From Cystobacter ferrugineus (GTDB taxonomy: Bacteria > Myxococcota > Myxococcia > Myxococcales > Myxococcaceae), in NCBI RefSeq assembly GCF_001887355.1, contig NZ_MPIN01000001.1, positions 1,507,617 through 1,571,616 of the forward strand: DNA of 64,000 nt. The letters run 5' to 3'. Positions within the stretch are counted from its first letter, which is position 1, and every line of letters starts with the position of its first letter. Positions 51,936-61,652 of this stretch are shown in pieces. The notes under the pieces are model-generated. The model did no database searches. It had not been told where the DNA came from and was given only the letters and a program-made list of their open reading frames with translations. Made by a program: the position numbers and the translations under genes.

Positions 51936-53357
51936 CTAGAGGAGCCCCCGCGCAAGCTCAAGCGTTGCTCCACGCCATGTGGCCCACAGCTCCTCGCCGG
52001 GTGGCTCGGAGGACGAGGAGGGCAAGAGCCGAGGCACCGGCTGGGAGACATCGAGCAGCGACAGGCCCACCTGGGAGGGAGCGGGAGGCACCTCCTGGCC
52101 CCCCAGGAGGAGCACGTCCGCGCGGGCCCGCTTCGCGTCCTCCGCGGCCTGGGCGAGGACCGTCTCCACGCGGTCCGCCACCGTTACCTCGGCGTTACCT
52201 CGCGCGAGCCACTCGCGCAGCAGCAGCTCGCACAGGCCCCGTTCCGCCTCCAGCCCCTCCCCCACCACCACCACCCGGAAGCGCAGCTCCTCCTCCCCCA
52301 GCCACACGGACAGCCGCCGCACCAGGCTCAACACCAGCCCCAGCACCAGCACCCCCCGCTGCCAGCGCAACCCCGCGTCCTTGACGCGTGCCTCCGTCAG
52401 CCCCGGCAGCAGCGCGAACGTCACCCGCCGCCGCCGCCGCACGACGAGGCTCTCGTCCCGCGTGTAGTAGAGCAGCTCGCCCTCCACATAGCGCAGGTCG
52501 AACAAGTCCAGCCCCGCGTCGTCCTCCATGTAGACGAGCTCCGAGGTGACCAGGTTCTCCAGACTCCCCACGTTGGACACCGAGGAGAAGCCGCCCTGGG
52601 GAAACGCCGCGTCATCCTCCAGGTGCGAGGGCGTCTGGCCCGAGGCGGGCTTCCGCGGACGCATCCGCTTGGGCAGGGCCTCGGCGAGCGCCTCCGCCGC
52701 CTCCACCGCCTGCTCCAGCGCCAGCCGCCGCGCCCGGCCCTGGAGCCGCTCCAGGTTCTCCAGGGTGAACACCTCCGCGTCACCCAACAGCACCCGCGCC
52801 CTCCGGGCCGCGCCGCCCAGGGACTCGTAGGACTCGACCAGCCGCTCCACCTCCGCGCCCCGCTCGCGCAGCGCCGCGTGGCCCGTCTGGAGCAGCTCGG
52901 CGGGAGGATGTTCGAGCACCCGCCGCGCGAGCCCGGGATTCACCGCCGCGCCCCCCGTGAACCCGAGCCGCGTGAGCACCCGGGCCACCAGGAAGGCCAC
53001 GCCGCGAGGACGGAGCTCCACCGGCATGCGGGCCAGCGCGTTCACCACCGCCTCCAGCCGCGGCTCGGCGGCCAGCCGCGCGAGCAGGTGGTCCTCATAG
53101 GCACGCACCGCGGCACGCAGGGAGGGCACGGTGTCCGGCACCGGCCGCGAGGACTCGAGCGGCGCGCCCAGGGCCAGCCGCCCGAGGTCCACCACCACGC
53201 CCAGCGGAGGCAGCGCCGGAAGCTCGGCGTGGGTCGCCAGCAGCCAGGGCACGGCTTCCGCCATGGCCTCGGGGGAGGTGCCCCCCAGCCTCGCGAGGCA
53301 CAGCCCCGCGCACAGCCACCGCTCCGCTTCCCCGGGTCCAAGCGGCTCCGTCGTCAT
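51936..53357 (-). CDS. vWA-like protein of the FtsH/MoxR ternary system (degenerate MIDAS)
   Basis: A 473-aa protein. The N-terminal half is helical (LLATHAELPALPPLGVVVDL; LARMPVELRPRGVAFLVARV). The C-terminal part (about 310-470) has the strand/helix order of a von Willebrand A domain: RRVTFALLPGLTEARVKDAG, LRFRVVVVGEGLEAE, ARADVLLLGGQEV. The metal-binding DxSxS is not seen; the corresponding loop is LLPGLTE, so it is probably inactive for metal. ATGA overlap with the MoxR gene, last gene of the eight-gene operon. MoxR-vWA pairs act as chaperone-like modules that remodel partners. Confidence 0.72.
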   Translation of the reverse strand: MTTEPLGPGEAERWLCAGLCLARLGGTSPEAMAEAVPWLLATHAELPALPPLGVVVDLGRLALGAPLESSRPVPDTVPSLRAAVRAYEDHLLARLAAEPRLEAVVNALARMPVELRPRGVAFLVARVLTRLGFTGGAAVNPGLARRVLEHPPAELLQTGHAALRERGAEVERLVESYESLGGAARRARVLLGDAEVFTLENLERLQGRARRLALEQAVEAAEALAEALPKRMRPRKPASGQTPSHLEDDAAFPQGGFSSVSNVGSLENLVTSELVYMEDDAGLDLFDLRYVEGELLYYTRDESLVVRRRRRVTFALLPGLTEARVKDAGLRWQRGVLVLGLVLSLVRRLSVWLGEEELRFRVVVVGEGLEAERGLCELLLREWLARGNAEVTVADRVETVLAQAAEDAKRARADVLLLGGQEVPPAPSQVGLSLLDVSQPVPRLLPSSSSEPPGEELWATWRGATLELARGLL

Positions 53358-54409
53358 GTCAGCCCGAGCAGCCGAGGCACCTTCTCCTCCAGCAGATCGA
53401 TCTCCTCGCGCGTCTCTCCCAGGAAGGAGAGCAGCACCAGATCCTCCCGCTCGACGGCGCCTCCATGGAAGATCCACGCCCGCGTGCGCAACAGCCGGTA
53501 GAGTTTCACCAGCTTGCGATCGCTGATGAAGACGCCGTCCTCGCGGGTGAGCGTCTGCACCACGCGGCGGAACTCGCGCAGCAGCTCGTCGCGGAAGAAC
53601 AGCTCCCGGTCGCGCAGCTCTCGCCCCTCCGGCCCCGGCTCGCGCCGGCTCATCACCAGCGTCAGGTAGCGGTGGGCCTTGAGGAAGTCCTCCAGCGTGG
53701 CGTGGCCCTCCGCCCAGGGCTTCTGGTTCAGCTCGCGCTGCGTCTGCGACTCCAGGCCCGCGTCGATGAGCTCGAGGAAGTAGCGGTCCTGCACCGGGCG
53801 GCAGGCCGCCTTCAGGCAGAAGCGATCCTTGAGCGCCCCCAGCTCCGCGTGCTCGGGCAGCTCGTTGGTGGCGGCGAAGAGCACCTTGAGCCGCACTGGT
53901 TGGGGCGCGCCGTCCTGGTAGAACTTGCGCTCGTTGATGACCGTGAGCAGCGCGTTGAGGATGGCCGAGCTGGCCTTGAACACCTCGTCCAGGAAGACGA
54001 GCCGCGCCGTGGGCAGCTTGCCCCGCTCGCGCCGCATGTAGCGGCCCTGCCGCAAGAGGTTGATGTCGATGGGGCCCAGCACCTCCGAGGGCTCGGTGAA
54101 GCGCGTGAGCAGATACTCGAAGTAGTCCTCGTCCCCGATGCGCAGGGCGTCCTTGAACTTGAGCACCAGCTCGGACTTGGCCGTGCCCGGCGGACCCACC
54201 AGCAGCAGCGGCTCCTGCGCCACCGCCGCCACCGTCATCAGGTCCACCAACGTCTGCTTCCCCACGAAGTGCCGCCCCAGCGAGAGCCGGAAGCGGTTGA
54301 TGCGCTCGCGCAGCGCCTGGGACTCGCGCGAGAGCGCCTCGTGGGACAGCTCGGTGATGGGGTCGACGGCGCTCCGGCCGTCCGCGGGCTCCCGAGTGGG
54401 AACGCTCAT
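53354..54409 (-). CDS. MoxR-family AAA+ ATPase
   Basis: A 351-aa ATPase of the MoxR/RavA group. Walker A is VGPPGTAKSELVLKF, the sensor/insert region is LTRFTEPSEVLGPIDINLL, Walker B is RLVFLDEVFKASSAILNALL, and sensor 1 is LFAATNELPEHAEL followed by the arginine-finger region KDRFCLKAACRPV. MoxR ATPases work with vWA proteins, and one is encoded immediately downstream (ATGA overlap). It also overlaps the 1080-aa protein gene upstream. No membrane segments. Confidence 0.92.
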   Translation of the reverse strand: MSVPTREPADGRSAVDPITELSHEALSRESQALRERINRFRLSLGRHFVGKQTLVDLMTVAAVAQEPLLLVGPPGTAKSELVLKFKDALRIGDEDYFEYLLTRFTEPSEVLGPIDINLLRQGRYMRRERGKLPTARLVFLDEVFKASSAILNALLTVINERKFYQDGAPQPVRLKVLFAATNELPEHAELGALKDRFCLKAACRPVQDRYFLELIDAGLESQTQRELNQKPWAEGHATLEDFLKAHRYLTLVMSRREPGPEGRELRDRELFFRDELLREFRRVVQTLTREDGVFISDRKLVKLYRLLRTRAWIFHGGAVEREDLVLLSFLGETREEIDLLEEKVPRLLGLT

Positions 54410-57400
54410 GGATGCTCCTCCAGCTCCCGGTGGATGCGGCGCCGCACCAGGAATTCGTCCTCGTCCAACCACCGCCGGGTGCGCTCACCCGACCCCTGCC
54501 CCACCCCCACGTGCCCCAGCACCAGCGCGTCCGCGAACTCCACCACGGACAGGCAGAAGTGGCTGTTGGTGTTGTAGCTGTCCGTCACCCAGGGGAGCTG
54601 CTCGGACAGCCGCGCCAGCGCTGGCAGGGCCACGTCGACCGGGGCCTGGGACAGCGCCCCCGCGAGCCCCCGCGCCAGGGTGAGCCGCTCGGGCATGGGC
54701 CCCTGGAACTGGGCCAGGGTGGTGAAGGCGCGCTCGAACACGGCGCTGGCCTCTGGCAGGTGTCCGAGCAGCGCGAGCCCGGCGGCGATGCCGAGCTGGG
54801 TGGACAGGGGCACCTTCTCCGGGCGGGCGAGGAGCTGCTGACCCGGCTCGAGCAGCCCGGTGGCCTCGCGGGTCAGCCCCAGACGGCGCAGGTCGCGCAG
54901 GCACGCGCCGAGGATGCCGTGCCCCCAGGCCGCCGCCGCGGGAGGAAGCCCCACCAGCAGGGCGCGCAGCCGTCCCACCAGCGCCTTGACGTGATCCTCC
55001 CGGCCGAAGTGTCCCGCCACCGTGAGGGCATCCCCCAGGAGCAGGGCATGGGCCTCGTCGGGCAGGCCCTCCATGGACGGCACGAGCCGGGCCAGCAGCG
55101 GCAGGGCGCGGGCCGGGGGCAGTCGAGGAAGGGTGTCGAGCAGACCTTCCAACAGCCGCTGGCGCTCGGGGGCCGGCGTGAGGAGGGAGAGCGCCCGGGC
55201 GGCGAGCTGTTCCACGGCGGTGGCCAGCCGCGCCACGTCCTTCTCCTCGCGCAGGAGGGCGAACTCCTCGCCGCGTGGATCCCGCTCGCCCCGTCCGAAG
55301 GAGCGCGCCGGATCCAACCGCTCGCTCGGCTCGAGAATCGTGGAGGCCTGCCGGAGCCGGTCCACCTTGTACCGGAGGAAGGTGCCCAGGGACTGGAGCT
55401 CGGTGGCCAGCTCATGGGGAAGCGGTGTCTCGGAGGGCAGTCCCTCGAGGGCCTGCGCCACCCGCGCCGCATAGGCCCGGCCGAGGAAGCCATGCACGGG
55501 GTCCTTCCCTTCCAGGCCGGAAGTGGCGCTCGCCGTCAGCTCCCGCGCCCGGTCCGCGTGCCCGAGCCGCGCGAGTCCCCAGGCGAAGACGAAGCGCACA
55601 TAGGACCAGGTGAGGGCAACGGGGGCCTCGAGAGCGGAGCGGTGGCGGGGCGTGCGCTCGAAGCGCTCGAGCAGCGCGTCGAGCTGGGCACGCAGCCGGG
55701 AGGCATGGGTCGCATCCACGCTCGCGCGCAGGAAGGTGGGCACGTCTCGCGCCCGGGAAAGGCCCCGGTGCAGCAGGGCGAGTATCCGATCTCCAGCCTG
55801 GGCCAGCCCGAGCGCATCGCCCCCGGCGAGCCGGGCCAGCGCGGCACGGGTGAGCCAGAGCGAGCGCACGTCGAGCGCGCCTTCGTGCCGATCCAGCCAG
55901 CGATGCACCGCGGGAACATCGAGCGGTTCGCCGGAGCCATGGAACACCCGCAGCACGTGACTCGCGAGGGCGCGGACGTCCGCGTCGGAGGGCGCGGCGA
56001 GGGCCAGCCGCTCGGCGGGCGAGGCCCCTGGCGACGTGGACTCCGCCCAGCGGGCCGCGAGGGACGCCGCCTCGGCGCCCGAGGTCTCCCAGAGGGCCCG
56101 GCTCCAGCACAGGCTCGCGTCGCGCTCGCGCCCGAGCAGGCTGTTGAGCTCCGCCATGCGCACCCACGAGGGCAGGCGCTCGGGCGCGTCCGCCGGGGAC
56201 TCCAGCGCGAGGAAGCCCTTCTCCCGCGAGGTCAGCTCCTGCTCGGCCTCGCTCGTCCGCGCGGGCGTGAGGGGCACCAGGCGCATGGGCGGAGGCCGTG
56301 GCGCCTCCTCCCGGGGAATCCGTGGCGCGGCGATGGGCTCGGGGGCGGGCGCGGTGGAGGTACGGCGGCGGGAGGAGCGACGTTCGGGCTCCTCCTCCTT
56401 CACCGACGGCGGGGGCCCTTCACGCGGCCCGGTGTCCGAGGCCTCGAAAGCCGCGAAGTCGAACGTGGCGCCACGCACCCAGGGCTCGAGCGCCACGGCC
56501 CCGGTATCGAGGACATACTCCACCCACTCGTCGAGCGGCTGGAAGGCGCGCTCCGGGAGGCGCTCGGCGCGGAAGGCCCCCTGCCCCGTGGGGTGCAACC
56601 AGGTGACGGTGTCCGCGTCGGGCGTGAGCAGGGCGCGCAGCCGGTCCCCTCGCAGGGGCGGCTCCAGCAGCGCGTCACAGGGCAGGTAGAGGGTGGGAAG
56701 CTGGGGCAAGGGAGCGTAGGCCGTCGCGGACAGTCCGAGTTCCGGAGGCTTCTCCCGCCCCGGCCGGGCGCGGAGGACGACGTGGGGCGCCTCGGGAGGG
56801 CCCGAGACGGCGAAGCGCAGCTGCGCGAGCAGCGCCTCCGGCAGCGAGTGGACGAGGGACTCGACCTGAGCCACGGCGTTCTCGCGCAACACCCAGAGGC
56901 TGGCGGGCTCCACGCGCGCGGCCTGGTGGAGCCGCAGGGGCACCGAGAGGCGTCCGGGCATGGGGCGAGGCACCCAGTCCTCCGCGGGCCGGGGCAGCGA
57001 GAGGTCCACGAGCTGGTACAGGTCCAGCCAGGGCCCGTCTGGCGCGGACATCCAGCGCCCCTCCCCCGGAAGCAGCAACAGCGTCCCCGGGGGCGCCTGG
57101 AGCCCACGGGCCAATGGGTGGGTATGGCCCAGCTCCATCCACACCCCATGCAACCCGGCGGTGACGGGAGCGAAGGCGCGCAGTCCCGCGATGCGGTCGA
57201 TGGCGCGCGTGAGGGTGAAGTACGGCGGAGCCACGGCTCGCAGGAGCGCCCGGCGCTCGGAGCCACTCCCAGCAAGGCACAGCTCCTGTCGATCACACCC
57301 GAGCCGCAGCAGCTCTCCAGCCAGGGGCAGCAGCTCGCGCTCGTGCGCGGCCAGGAAGAGCACCGGACCGGTGGGCACGTCCAGCTCGGGCATCCGCCGG

Positions 57401-57648
57401 ACCGGAAGCAGCTCCGCCCAGCAGCTCACGGCCGCACCGTCCCCGGAGGCTTCCTCATCGAGGCGGATGCCAAGCTCCCCGAGCGCCTTCACCTGGGCGC
57501 GAGCCAGGGGCGCCTCGGGCGTGACGAGGAGTCCTCCCGCCCCGGTGCGCTGGACGCGCGCCCGAGCCACCTGCACCTCGGCGGGAACGAGGCCCGAGGT
57601 CAGCGCGAGCCGCAGGACTTCCTCTGTGGGGAAGACGAGCGTGGGCAT
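54406..57648 (-). CDS. 1080-aa protein of the FtsH/MoxR ternary system, unknown function
   Basis: A large soluble protein without membrane segments. The N-terminal ~400 residues are mixed alpha/beta (GPVLFLAAHERELLPLAGEL; PQLPTLYLPCDALLEPPLRG). A charged, Pro/Arg-rich linker at about 410-480 (EEEPERRSSRRRTSTAPAPE) precedes a helical-repeat C-terminal half of about 600 residues with TPR-like periodicity (LGLAQAGDRILALLHRGL; AAGLALLGHLPEASAVFERA). It corresponds by size and place to one of the uncharacterised 'X' components of FtsH-vWA-MoxR systems. Overlaps of 4 bp with the MoxR gene downstream, and one base shared with the small peptide gene's stop upstream. Confidence 0.7.
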   Translation of the reverse strand: MPTLVFPTEEVLRLALTSGLVPAEVQVARARVQRTGAGGLLVTPEAPLARAQVKALGELGIRLDEEASGDGAAVSCWAELLPVRRMPELDVPTGPVLFLAAHERELLPLAGELLRLGCDRQELCLAGSGSERRALLRAVAPPYFTLTRAIDRIAGLRAFAPVTAGLHGVWMELGHTHPLARGLQAPPGTLLLLPGEGRWMSAPDGPWLDLYQLVDLSLPRPAEDWVPRPMPGRLSVPLRLHQAARVEPASLWVLRENAVAQVESLVHSLPEALLAQLRFAVSGPPEAPHVVLRARPGREKPPELGLSATAYAPLPQLPTLYLPCDALLEPPLRGDRLRALLTPDADTVTWLHPTGQGAFRAERLPERAFQPLDEWVEYVLDTGAVALEPWVRGATFDFAAFEASDTGPREGPPPSVKEEEPERRSSRRRTSTAPAPEPIAAPRIPREEAPRPPPMRLVPLTPARTSEAEQELTSREKGFLALESPADAPERLPSWVRMAELNSLLGRERDASLCWSRALWETSGAEAASLAARWAESTSPGASPAERLALAAPSDADVRALASHVLRVFHGSGEPLDVPAVHRWLDRHEGALDVRSLWLTRAALARLAGGDALGLAQAGDRILALLHRGLSRARDVPTFLRASVDATHASRLRAQLDALLERFERTPRHRSALEAPVALTWSYVRFVFAWGLARLGHADRARELTASATSGLEGKDPVHGFLGRAYAARVAQALEGLPSETPLPHELATELQSLGTFLRYKVDRLRQASTILEPSERLDPARSFGRGERDPRGEEFALLREEKDVARLATAVEQLAARALSLLTPAPERQRLLEGLLDTLPRLPPARALPLLARLVPSMEGLPDEAHALLLGDALTVAGHFGREDHVKALVGRLRALLVGLPPAAAAWGHGILGACLRDLRRLGLTREATGLLEPGQQLLARPEKVPLSTQLGIAAGLALLGHLPEASAVFERAFTTLAQFQGPMPERLTLARGLAGALSQAPVDVALPALARLSEQLPWVTDSYNTNSHFCLSVVEFADALVLGHVGVGQGSGERTRRWLDEDEFLVRRRIHRELEEHP

Positions 57649-57917
57649 CAGGCCTTCCGCGCGACGCGTCCGGAGACGTCCTCGGACGCCGGGGTCTGCT
57701 CACCGCTCGGGCTGCTCGCGGGCGTCTCGCGCTCGACGAGGATGCGCCCCACCTCGGAGGCCTTCAGCGCGCCGCCCGCGATGAGCTTGTCCACCAGGCG
57801 GCGATGCTCCTCCTCGTGCTCCATGGGCAGGGCATCGGCATCGCTCTCGTACTTGACGAGGATGTCCTTCTTGCCCGTGGTGGGATCGATCTGCAGGCGG
57901 AGGGTGAGGCTAGCCAC
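57648..57917 (-). CDS. Small FtsH-system-associated protein, 89 aa
   Basis: Starts at GTG 57917, overlapping the protease gene by 8 bp, and ends with an ATGA overlap. It reads SLTLRLQIDPTTGKKDILVK in a beta-type N-terminus, then a helix EHEEEHRRLVDKLIAGGALK and a disordered Ser/Pro tail. Such a small conserved protein directly after the FtsH gene is a hallmark of these ternary systems; it may be an adaptor or a regulated substrate of the protease. Confidence 0.75.
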   Translation of the reverse strand: MASLTLRLQIDPTTGKKDILVKYESDADALPMEHEEEHRRLVDKLIAGGALKASEVGRILVERETPASSPSGEQTPASEDVSGRVARKA

Positions 57918-60027
57918 GGCTGGACTCCTTGGGCGCCGCGGAGGGCACCAGGTGGGCGAAGGCCTCGCGGTCGAGCACCTTGCGTTCGAGCAGCAGGTCG
58001 CGCAGCGCGAGGAGCAGGCCCCGCTCGCGCTGGAGGATGTCCCGGGCCCGCTGCCGCTGGGACTCGAGCAGGTGCCGCACCTGGGCATCCAACTGCTCGA
58101 GCGTGGCATTGGAGAGCGGGAGCGAGGGCGCTCGTGCGTCATGCGGGGCGAAGCGTTGCACCGCGAGCGTGGCATCCCCGCCCATGCCGAACTCCTGCAC
58201 GAGCGCGCGGGCGATCTCCGTGGCCTGCTCCAGGTCCTGCGCGCTGCCGATGGAGACATCCTCCAGCAGGAGCGCCTCGGCCTCGCGGCCGCCGAAGAGC
58301 ATGCAGAGGTTGTCGAGGAGCTGGCCCCGGGTGACCACATAGCGGTGGGCCCGGTCCGCGTACTGCACGAAGCCGAGCGAGCCCGCGAGGTCTCCCCGGA
58401 TGGAGATGCGATCGATGGGCGGCGCGTGGGGACAGTGCAGCGCGCAGAGGGCATGGCCGGCCTCGTGGGTGGCCACCACCTTCTCCTCGGCGGCGGTGAG
58501 CTCGGGCCGATCGAGGTACTCGGTGAGGGCCTGCTCCACGTCGATGGGCTCGGTGGGGCCCGGGTTCCCCTCGCGCAGCCGCCGCCGCGCCAGTGCGCGG
58601 CACAGCGCCTGGAGGTGATCGCCGGAGTAGCGCGAGCCGGTGCCCTCCACCAGATCCCCCGTGCGCTTCACCGCGTACTCCAGGGCGCGCTCGGACAAAC
58701 CCAGGCCGAGCTTGCGGTCATAGATGGAGAGGATGGCGCGCCGGTCCGTGCTGTTGGGATAGGGAATGCAGAGCTGGAACTCGAAGCGGCCGGGACGCAG
58801 GAGCGCGGGATCCAACGACTCGACGAAGTTGGTGGTGCCCACCACGAAGACGAGCTCCTCCTTGCGGAAGCCGTCCATCTCCGTGAGGAGCTGGTTCACC
58901 ATCGAGTGCTCCACCCCCGAGCCCGTGTACGTGCCGCGCGCCGAGGCGAAGGAATCCAGCTCGTCGAAGACGATGATGCTGGGGGCGGCCTGGCGGGCGC
59001 GCACGAAGATCTGCCGGAGGTTCTCCTCGCTCTCGCCCACCCAGCGGCTCTTGAGCTCGGGACCGCTCACCACGGTGACGGCCGCGCCGAGCGCCGAGGC
59101 CATCGCCTTGGCGAAGAGCGTCTTGCCCGTGCCAGGAGGGCCCCAGAAGATCATCCCGCGCGGCAGGAGCGACTCCACCTGCTTGACCTGCTCGGCGTCC
59201 CCGAGCGTGTCCTTGTGGGCCAGCACGTCCAGCAGCTCGCGCTGGAGCCGCTCCTTCACCTTCACGTAGCCGCCGATGTCCCGGTGCAGATCCAGGTCCG
59301 GCACGCTGAGCGAACCGGACAGGGTGGCGTTGCGCAACTGCGCATACGCGGGGCGAGCGTCCGCGGGGTAGTCCTCACCGGTGATGGCCCCGAGCAGGCG
59401 CCGCAGACGGACGGCATTCACGCCGGACACGTGCTTGTAGAGCGCGTAGGGCTGGAGTCCCCGGCCGAACTTCCGGCTCTCGCGCTGGGTGACGAGGTAG
59501 CGCAGCCGCTCGCGGCTCACGCCCAGGATGCTCTCGCGGTGGGGGAAGAGGTTCTCGATGACGCGCGGCAATGGGAAGGAGGGATCCTTGAAGCCCACCC
59601 ACACCATCTCCGGGTTCTCGTAGAGCAGGGGGATGACCTCGCGCGCCTCGGTGGTGAGCCCTCCGCTGCTGGTGGTGAGCAGATCCAGGTGGGGCAGCAC
59701 CACGATGCGCTCGCGCACGGCGCCGCGCACGGCCTCGCGCAACTGGGCGATGAGCGTGGACATGAGGCTCGGCGCCGGCATGCCCGGAGGAGGCTCCTGG
59801 GCGGCGCGGCCATCCAGGTAGAGGAACTGCTTGCCCTCGCGTTTGAGCCGATCGCGCAGGCACTTGTAGAAGAAGGGCGTCAGCTCCTTGTCGGCCTCGA
59901 CCATGACGGGGAGGCCCCGCTGCAGCGCCTCGCACACGCGGCCCAGCTCGGTGGGATAGGCCGCCTCCACCGCCGCGAAGGGGGTCAGCTCGACGGGCAG
60001 CTCCTGCTCGGGGAGGCGGGCACTCAC
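57910..60027 (-). CDS. FtsH-like AAA+ zinc metalloprotease without membrane anchor
   Basis: A 705-aa protein. Residues 1-270 form a degenerate AAA-like region (VMVEADKELTPFFYKCLRDR; RERIVVLPHLDLLTTSSGGL). The AAA+ domain (about 280-490) has Walker A FWGPPGTGKTLFAKAM, Walker B SIIVFDELDSFASA and the second region of homology LDPALLRPGRFE. The peptidase domain has the zinc motif HEAGH at His521-His525 and the third ligand region VSIGSAQDLEQATEIAR. Unlike house-keeping FtsH there are no N-terminal TM helices, so it acts in the cytosol. It is the core enzyme of the operon and presumably unfolds and degrades targets selected by the other components. Confidence 0.9.
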   Translation of the reverse strand: MSARLPEQELPVELTPFAAVEAAYPTELGRVCEALQRGLPVMVEADKELTPFFYKCLRDRLKREGKQFLYLDGRAAQEPPPGMPAPSLMSTLIAQLREAVRGAVRERIVVLPHLDLLTTSSGGLTTEAREVIPLLYENPEMVWVGFKDPSFPLPRVIENLFPHRESILGVSRERLRYLVTQRESRKFGRGLQPYALYKHVSGVNAVRLRRLLGAITGEDYPADARPAYAQLRNATLSGSLSVPDLDLHRDIGGYVKVKERLQRELLDVLAHKDTLGDAEQVKQVESLLPRGMIFWGPPGTGKTLFAKAMASALGAAVTVVSGPELKSRWVGESEENLRQIFVRARQAAPSIIVFDELDSFASARGTYTGSGVEHSMVNQLLTEMDGFRKEELVFVVGTTNFVESLDPALLRPGRFEFQLCIPYPNSTDRRAILSIYDRKLGLGLSERALEYAVKRTGDLVEGTGSRYSGDHLQALCRALARRRLREGNPGPTEPIDVEQALTEYLDRPELTAAEEKVVATHEAGHALCALHCPHAPPIDRISIRGDLAGSLGFVQYADRAHRYVVTRGQLLDNLCMLFGGREAEALLLEDVSIGSAQDLEQATEIARALVQEFGMGGDATLAVQRFAPHDARAPSLPLSNATLEQLDAQVRHLLESQRQRARDILQRERGLLLALRDLLLERKVLDREAFAHLVPSAAPKESSRG

Positions 60028-60590
60028 AGGCGGACCTTGATGGTGAGCGAGCCCGTGGCGGGATCCTCGCTGATCTCCTCCACCGTGCCGAGCTGCCGCG
60101 CCCGGACCTTGAGGGCCTCGCCCGTCACCTTGTTGGTGACCGCGTCCAGTTCCTGCTTCAGGTCGCGCAACCGGGACTCCAGGCGGCGGGTGATGTCCTC
60201 ACGCAGGACCTCCCTGGCGATGGTGGCCCGGTCCTCCAGCCGCGCACGGGCCTGTTCCCGGGCCTGATCCTGGGCCTGCTCCTTCTCATCCTCCCGGGCG
60301 TAGCCGCGCTGCGCCGTGGCCTGGAGCTCCACGGCCCGCTCGTCGGCGAGCGTGACGCTCACGTCTCCCGTCTGCACGTCGATGGCCAGCCGGACACCAT
60401 CGGCCTCGGTGCGCAGGGCGACGGGGCCCTCGCGCGTGAACCCCCGGCGCGCCAGCTCCTCGGCGAGCAGTCCCCCCAGCTCCTCCTGGGAAAGGATGGG
60501 CAACAACTCGAGCTTGGAGCAGACACCATCCTCGGCCTGCACCACGCGGTTGAGGGACTCGGAGACGGAGATGCGGTAGGCGCGGCTCAT
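60024..60590 (-). CDS. Helical protein of the FtsH/MoxR ternary system, 188 aa
   Basis: A beta-rich N-terminus (MSRAYRISVSESLNRVVQAE; LELLPILSQEELGGLLAEEL) and a long charged coiled-coil-like centre (EDEKEQAQDQAREQARARLE), then a C-terminal beta-hairpin (DPATGSLTIKVRL). The arrangement, a small fold flanking a coiled coil, suggests an adaptor. It overlaps the FtsH start by 4 bp and follows the previous gene by 12 bp. Family not recognised outside the ternary-system context. Confidence 0.72.
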   Translation of the reverse strand: MSRAYRISVSESLNRVVQAEDGVCSKLELLPILSQEELGGLLAEELARRGFTREGPVALRTEADGVRLAIDVQTGDVSVTLADERAVELQATAQRGYAREDEKEQAQDQAREQARARLEDRATIAREVLREDITRRLESRLRDLKQELDAVTNKVTGEALKVRARQLGTVEEISEDPATGSLTIKVRL

Positions 60591-60602
60591 GGAGAACGCA
60601 GG

Positions 60603-61652
60603 CTAGCTGGAAACGGCTTCGAAGGGACCGAGGGAAGAGAGGGCGCGCTCCCGCTCCGCCGCGAGCCGGAAGCCGGCCTCGCCGAACGCGCTCCACTGGG
60701 AGAGCAGGAACTGGGCCGCGTCATAGTCATCGTCGAAGAAGCGCACGGCCCGGTGCTCGGAGTCCCAGCGGGCGAGACGGGCGAGACTCCGAAGCCAGGC
60801 GCCCGCGGCCCGGGAGGCCTCGGCGCGGGCACGCAACGAGGCGAGCGGGGAGAGTCCTTCCACCCAGAGCGTGGCGGGGCGTCCCACCAGTCCCCTGCCC
60901 GCCTCCAGCAGGAAGCCGGCGAGATCCCTCCGCCGGGCGGCCTCGAGCGCCTCCAGGAAGGCGGAGAGCACCGCCTCCTGCGCCGAGCCGAGTGCCACCA
61001 TGTCTGCGGGCTCGGAGACACGGCGCTTGGACTCCTCGATGCGCAGCCAGCGCCGCGCGAGGTCCGCCTGCAAGGCCTCGAGCACGAGGCCCTTGTCCAC
61101 GAGCAGCGGGGTGAAGGCCGAGGCGTTGAAGCCGGGCGGAGGCGCGCCGAGCAGCTCGGGAAAGCCGAGCCGGCAGAGAGCGGAGTGCCGGAAGAGGGGC
61201 TGGGCGCCCACGGACGGCCCACAAGGCGTGCCCGCCACGAGGTGACAGCAGAGGTAGAGGAAAAGCTCGTCGGCGAGCGTCAGAGGCTCCACCACCTCGA
61301 GCGGCTCGCGGTCGAGCCGTCCGAGGGGTTGGGAGGTGAGCCACTGGAGGGTCCGCACGCAGGCGGACGAGAAGTGCAGCGGAGGGGCGGCGTGCCGTTG
61401 CCAGAGCCGGCCTTCCACACCTTGTCCATCGTGGAGGTGACGCTGCCGCCGCCAGCCCCCGCGCCGGACGAGGGCCAGGACGACGCCCTTGGCGAGCAGG
61501 TCGCGCAGTACGTGGAGCGCGCGGGGGCCGAGCTTCGGGGGAACCTCGCGGCGGGTGAGGAGGAGGTCCTCGACGGAGGCGTACTGCCCCGAGTCCACGA
61601 TGGCGCGGGCGAGGGAGAGGAGGGCGTGCTCGCTGGGGGAGACGGACATCAT
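60603..61652 (-). CDS. Unknown protein of the FtsH/MoxR ternary system, 349 aa
   Basis: Starts MMSVSPSEHALLSLARAIVD with an ATGA overlap to the radical SAM gene. Mostly helical: a winged-helix-like first part (LGPRALHVLRDLLAKGVVLA), then ADELFLYLCCHLVAGTPCG, a central DKGLVLEALQADLARRWLRI and a C-terminal RFFDDDYDAAQFLLSQWSAF. No catalytic motif is seen. By position it matches another 'X' component of these systems. Confidence 0.7.
   Translation of the reverse strand: MMSVSPSEHALLSLARAIVDSGQYASVEDLLLTRREVPPKLGPRALHVLRDLLAKGVVLALVRRGGWRRQRHLHDGQGVEGRLWQRHAAPPLHFSSACVRTLQWLTSQPLGRLDREPLEVVEPLTLADELFLYLCCHLVAGTPCGPSVGAQPLFRHSALCRLGFPELLGAPPPGFNASAFTPLLVDKGLVLEALQADLARRWLRIEESKRRVSEPADMVALGSAQEAVLSAFLEALEAARRRDLAGFLLEAGRGLVGRPATLWVEGLSPLASLRARAEASRAAGAWLRSLARLARWDSEHRAVRFFDDDYDAAQFLLSQWSAFGEAGFRLAAERERALSSLGPFEAVSS

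Noticed and set aside
50154-53501. A 1115-codon plus-strand frame opposite the ATP-grasp, WGR-LRR and vWA genes
   Set aside because: His/Arg/Gln/Leu-rich with no recognisable domain; the minus-strand genes are well supported.
54412-60267. A 1951-codon plus-strand frame opposite the ternary-system operon
   Set aside because: Same cause: mirror frame of GC-rich coding DNA. The minus strand holds clear MoxR, FtsH and other motifs with overlapping starts and stops.
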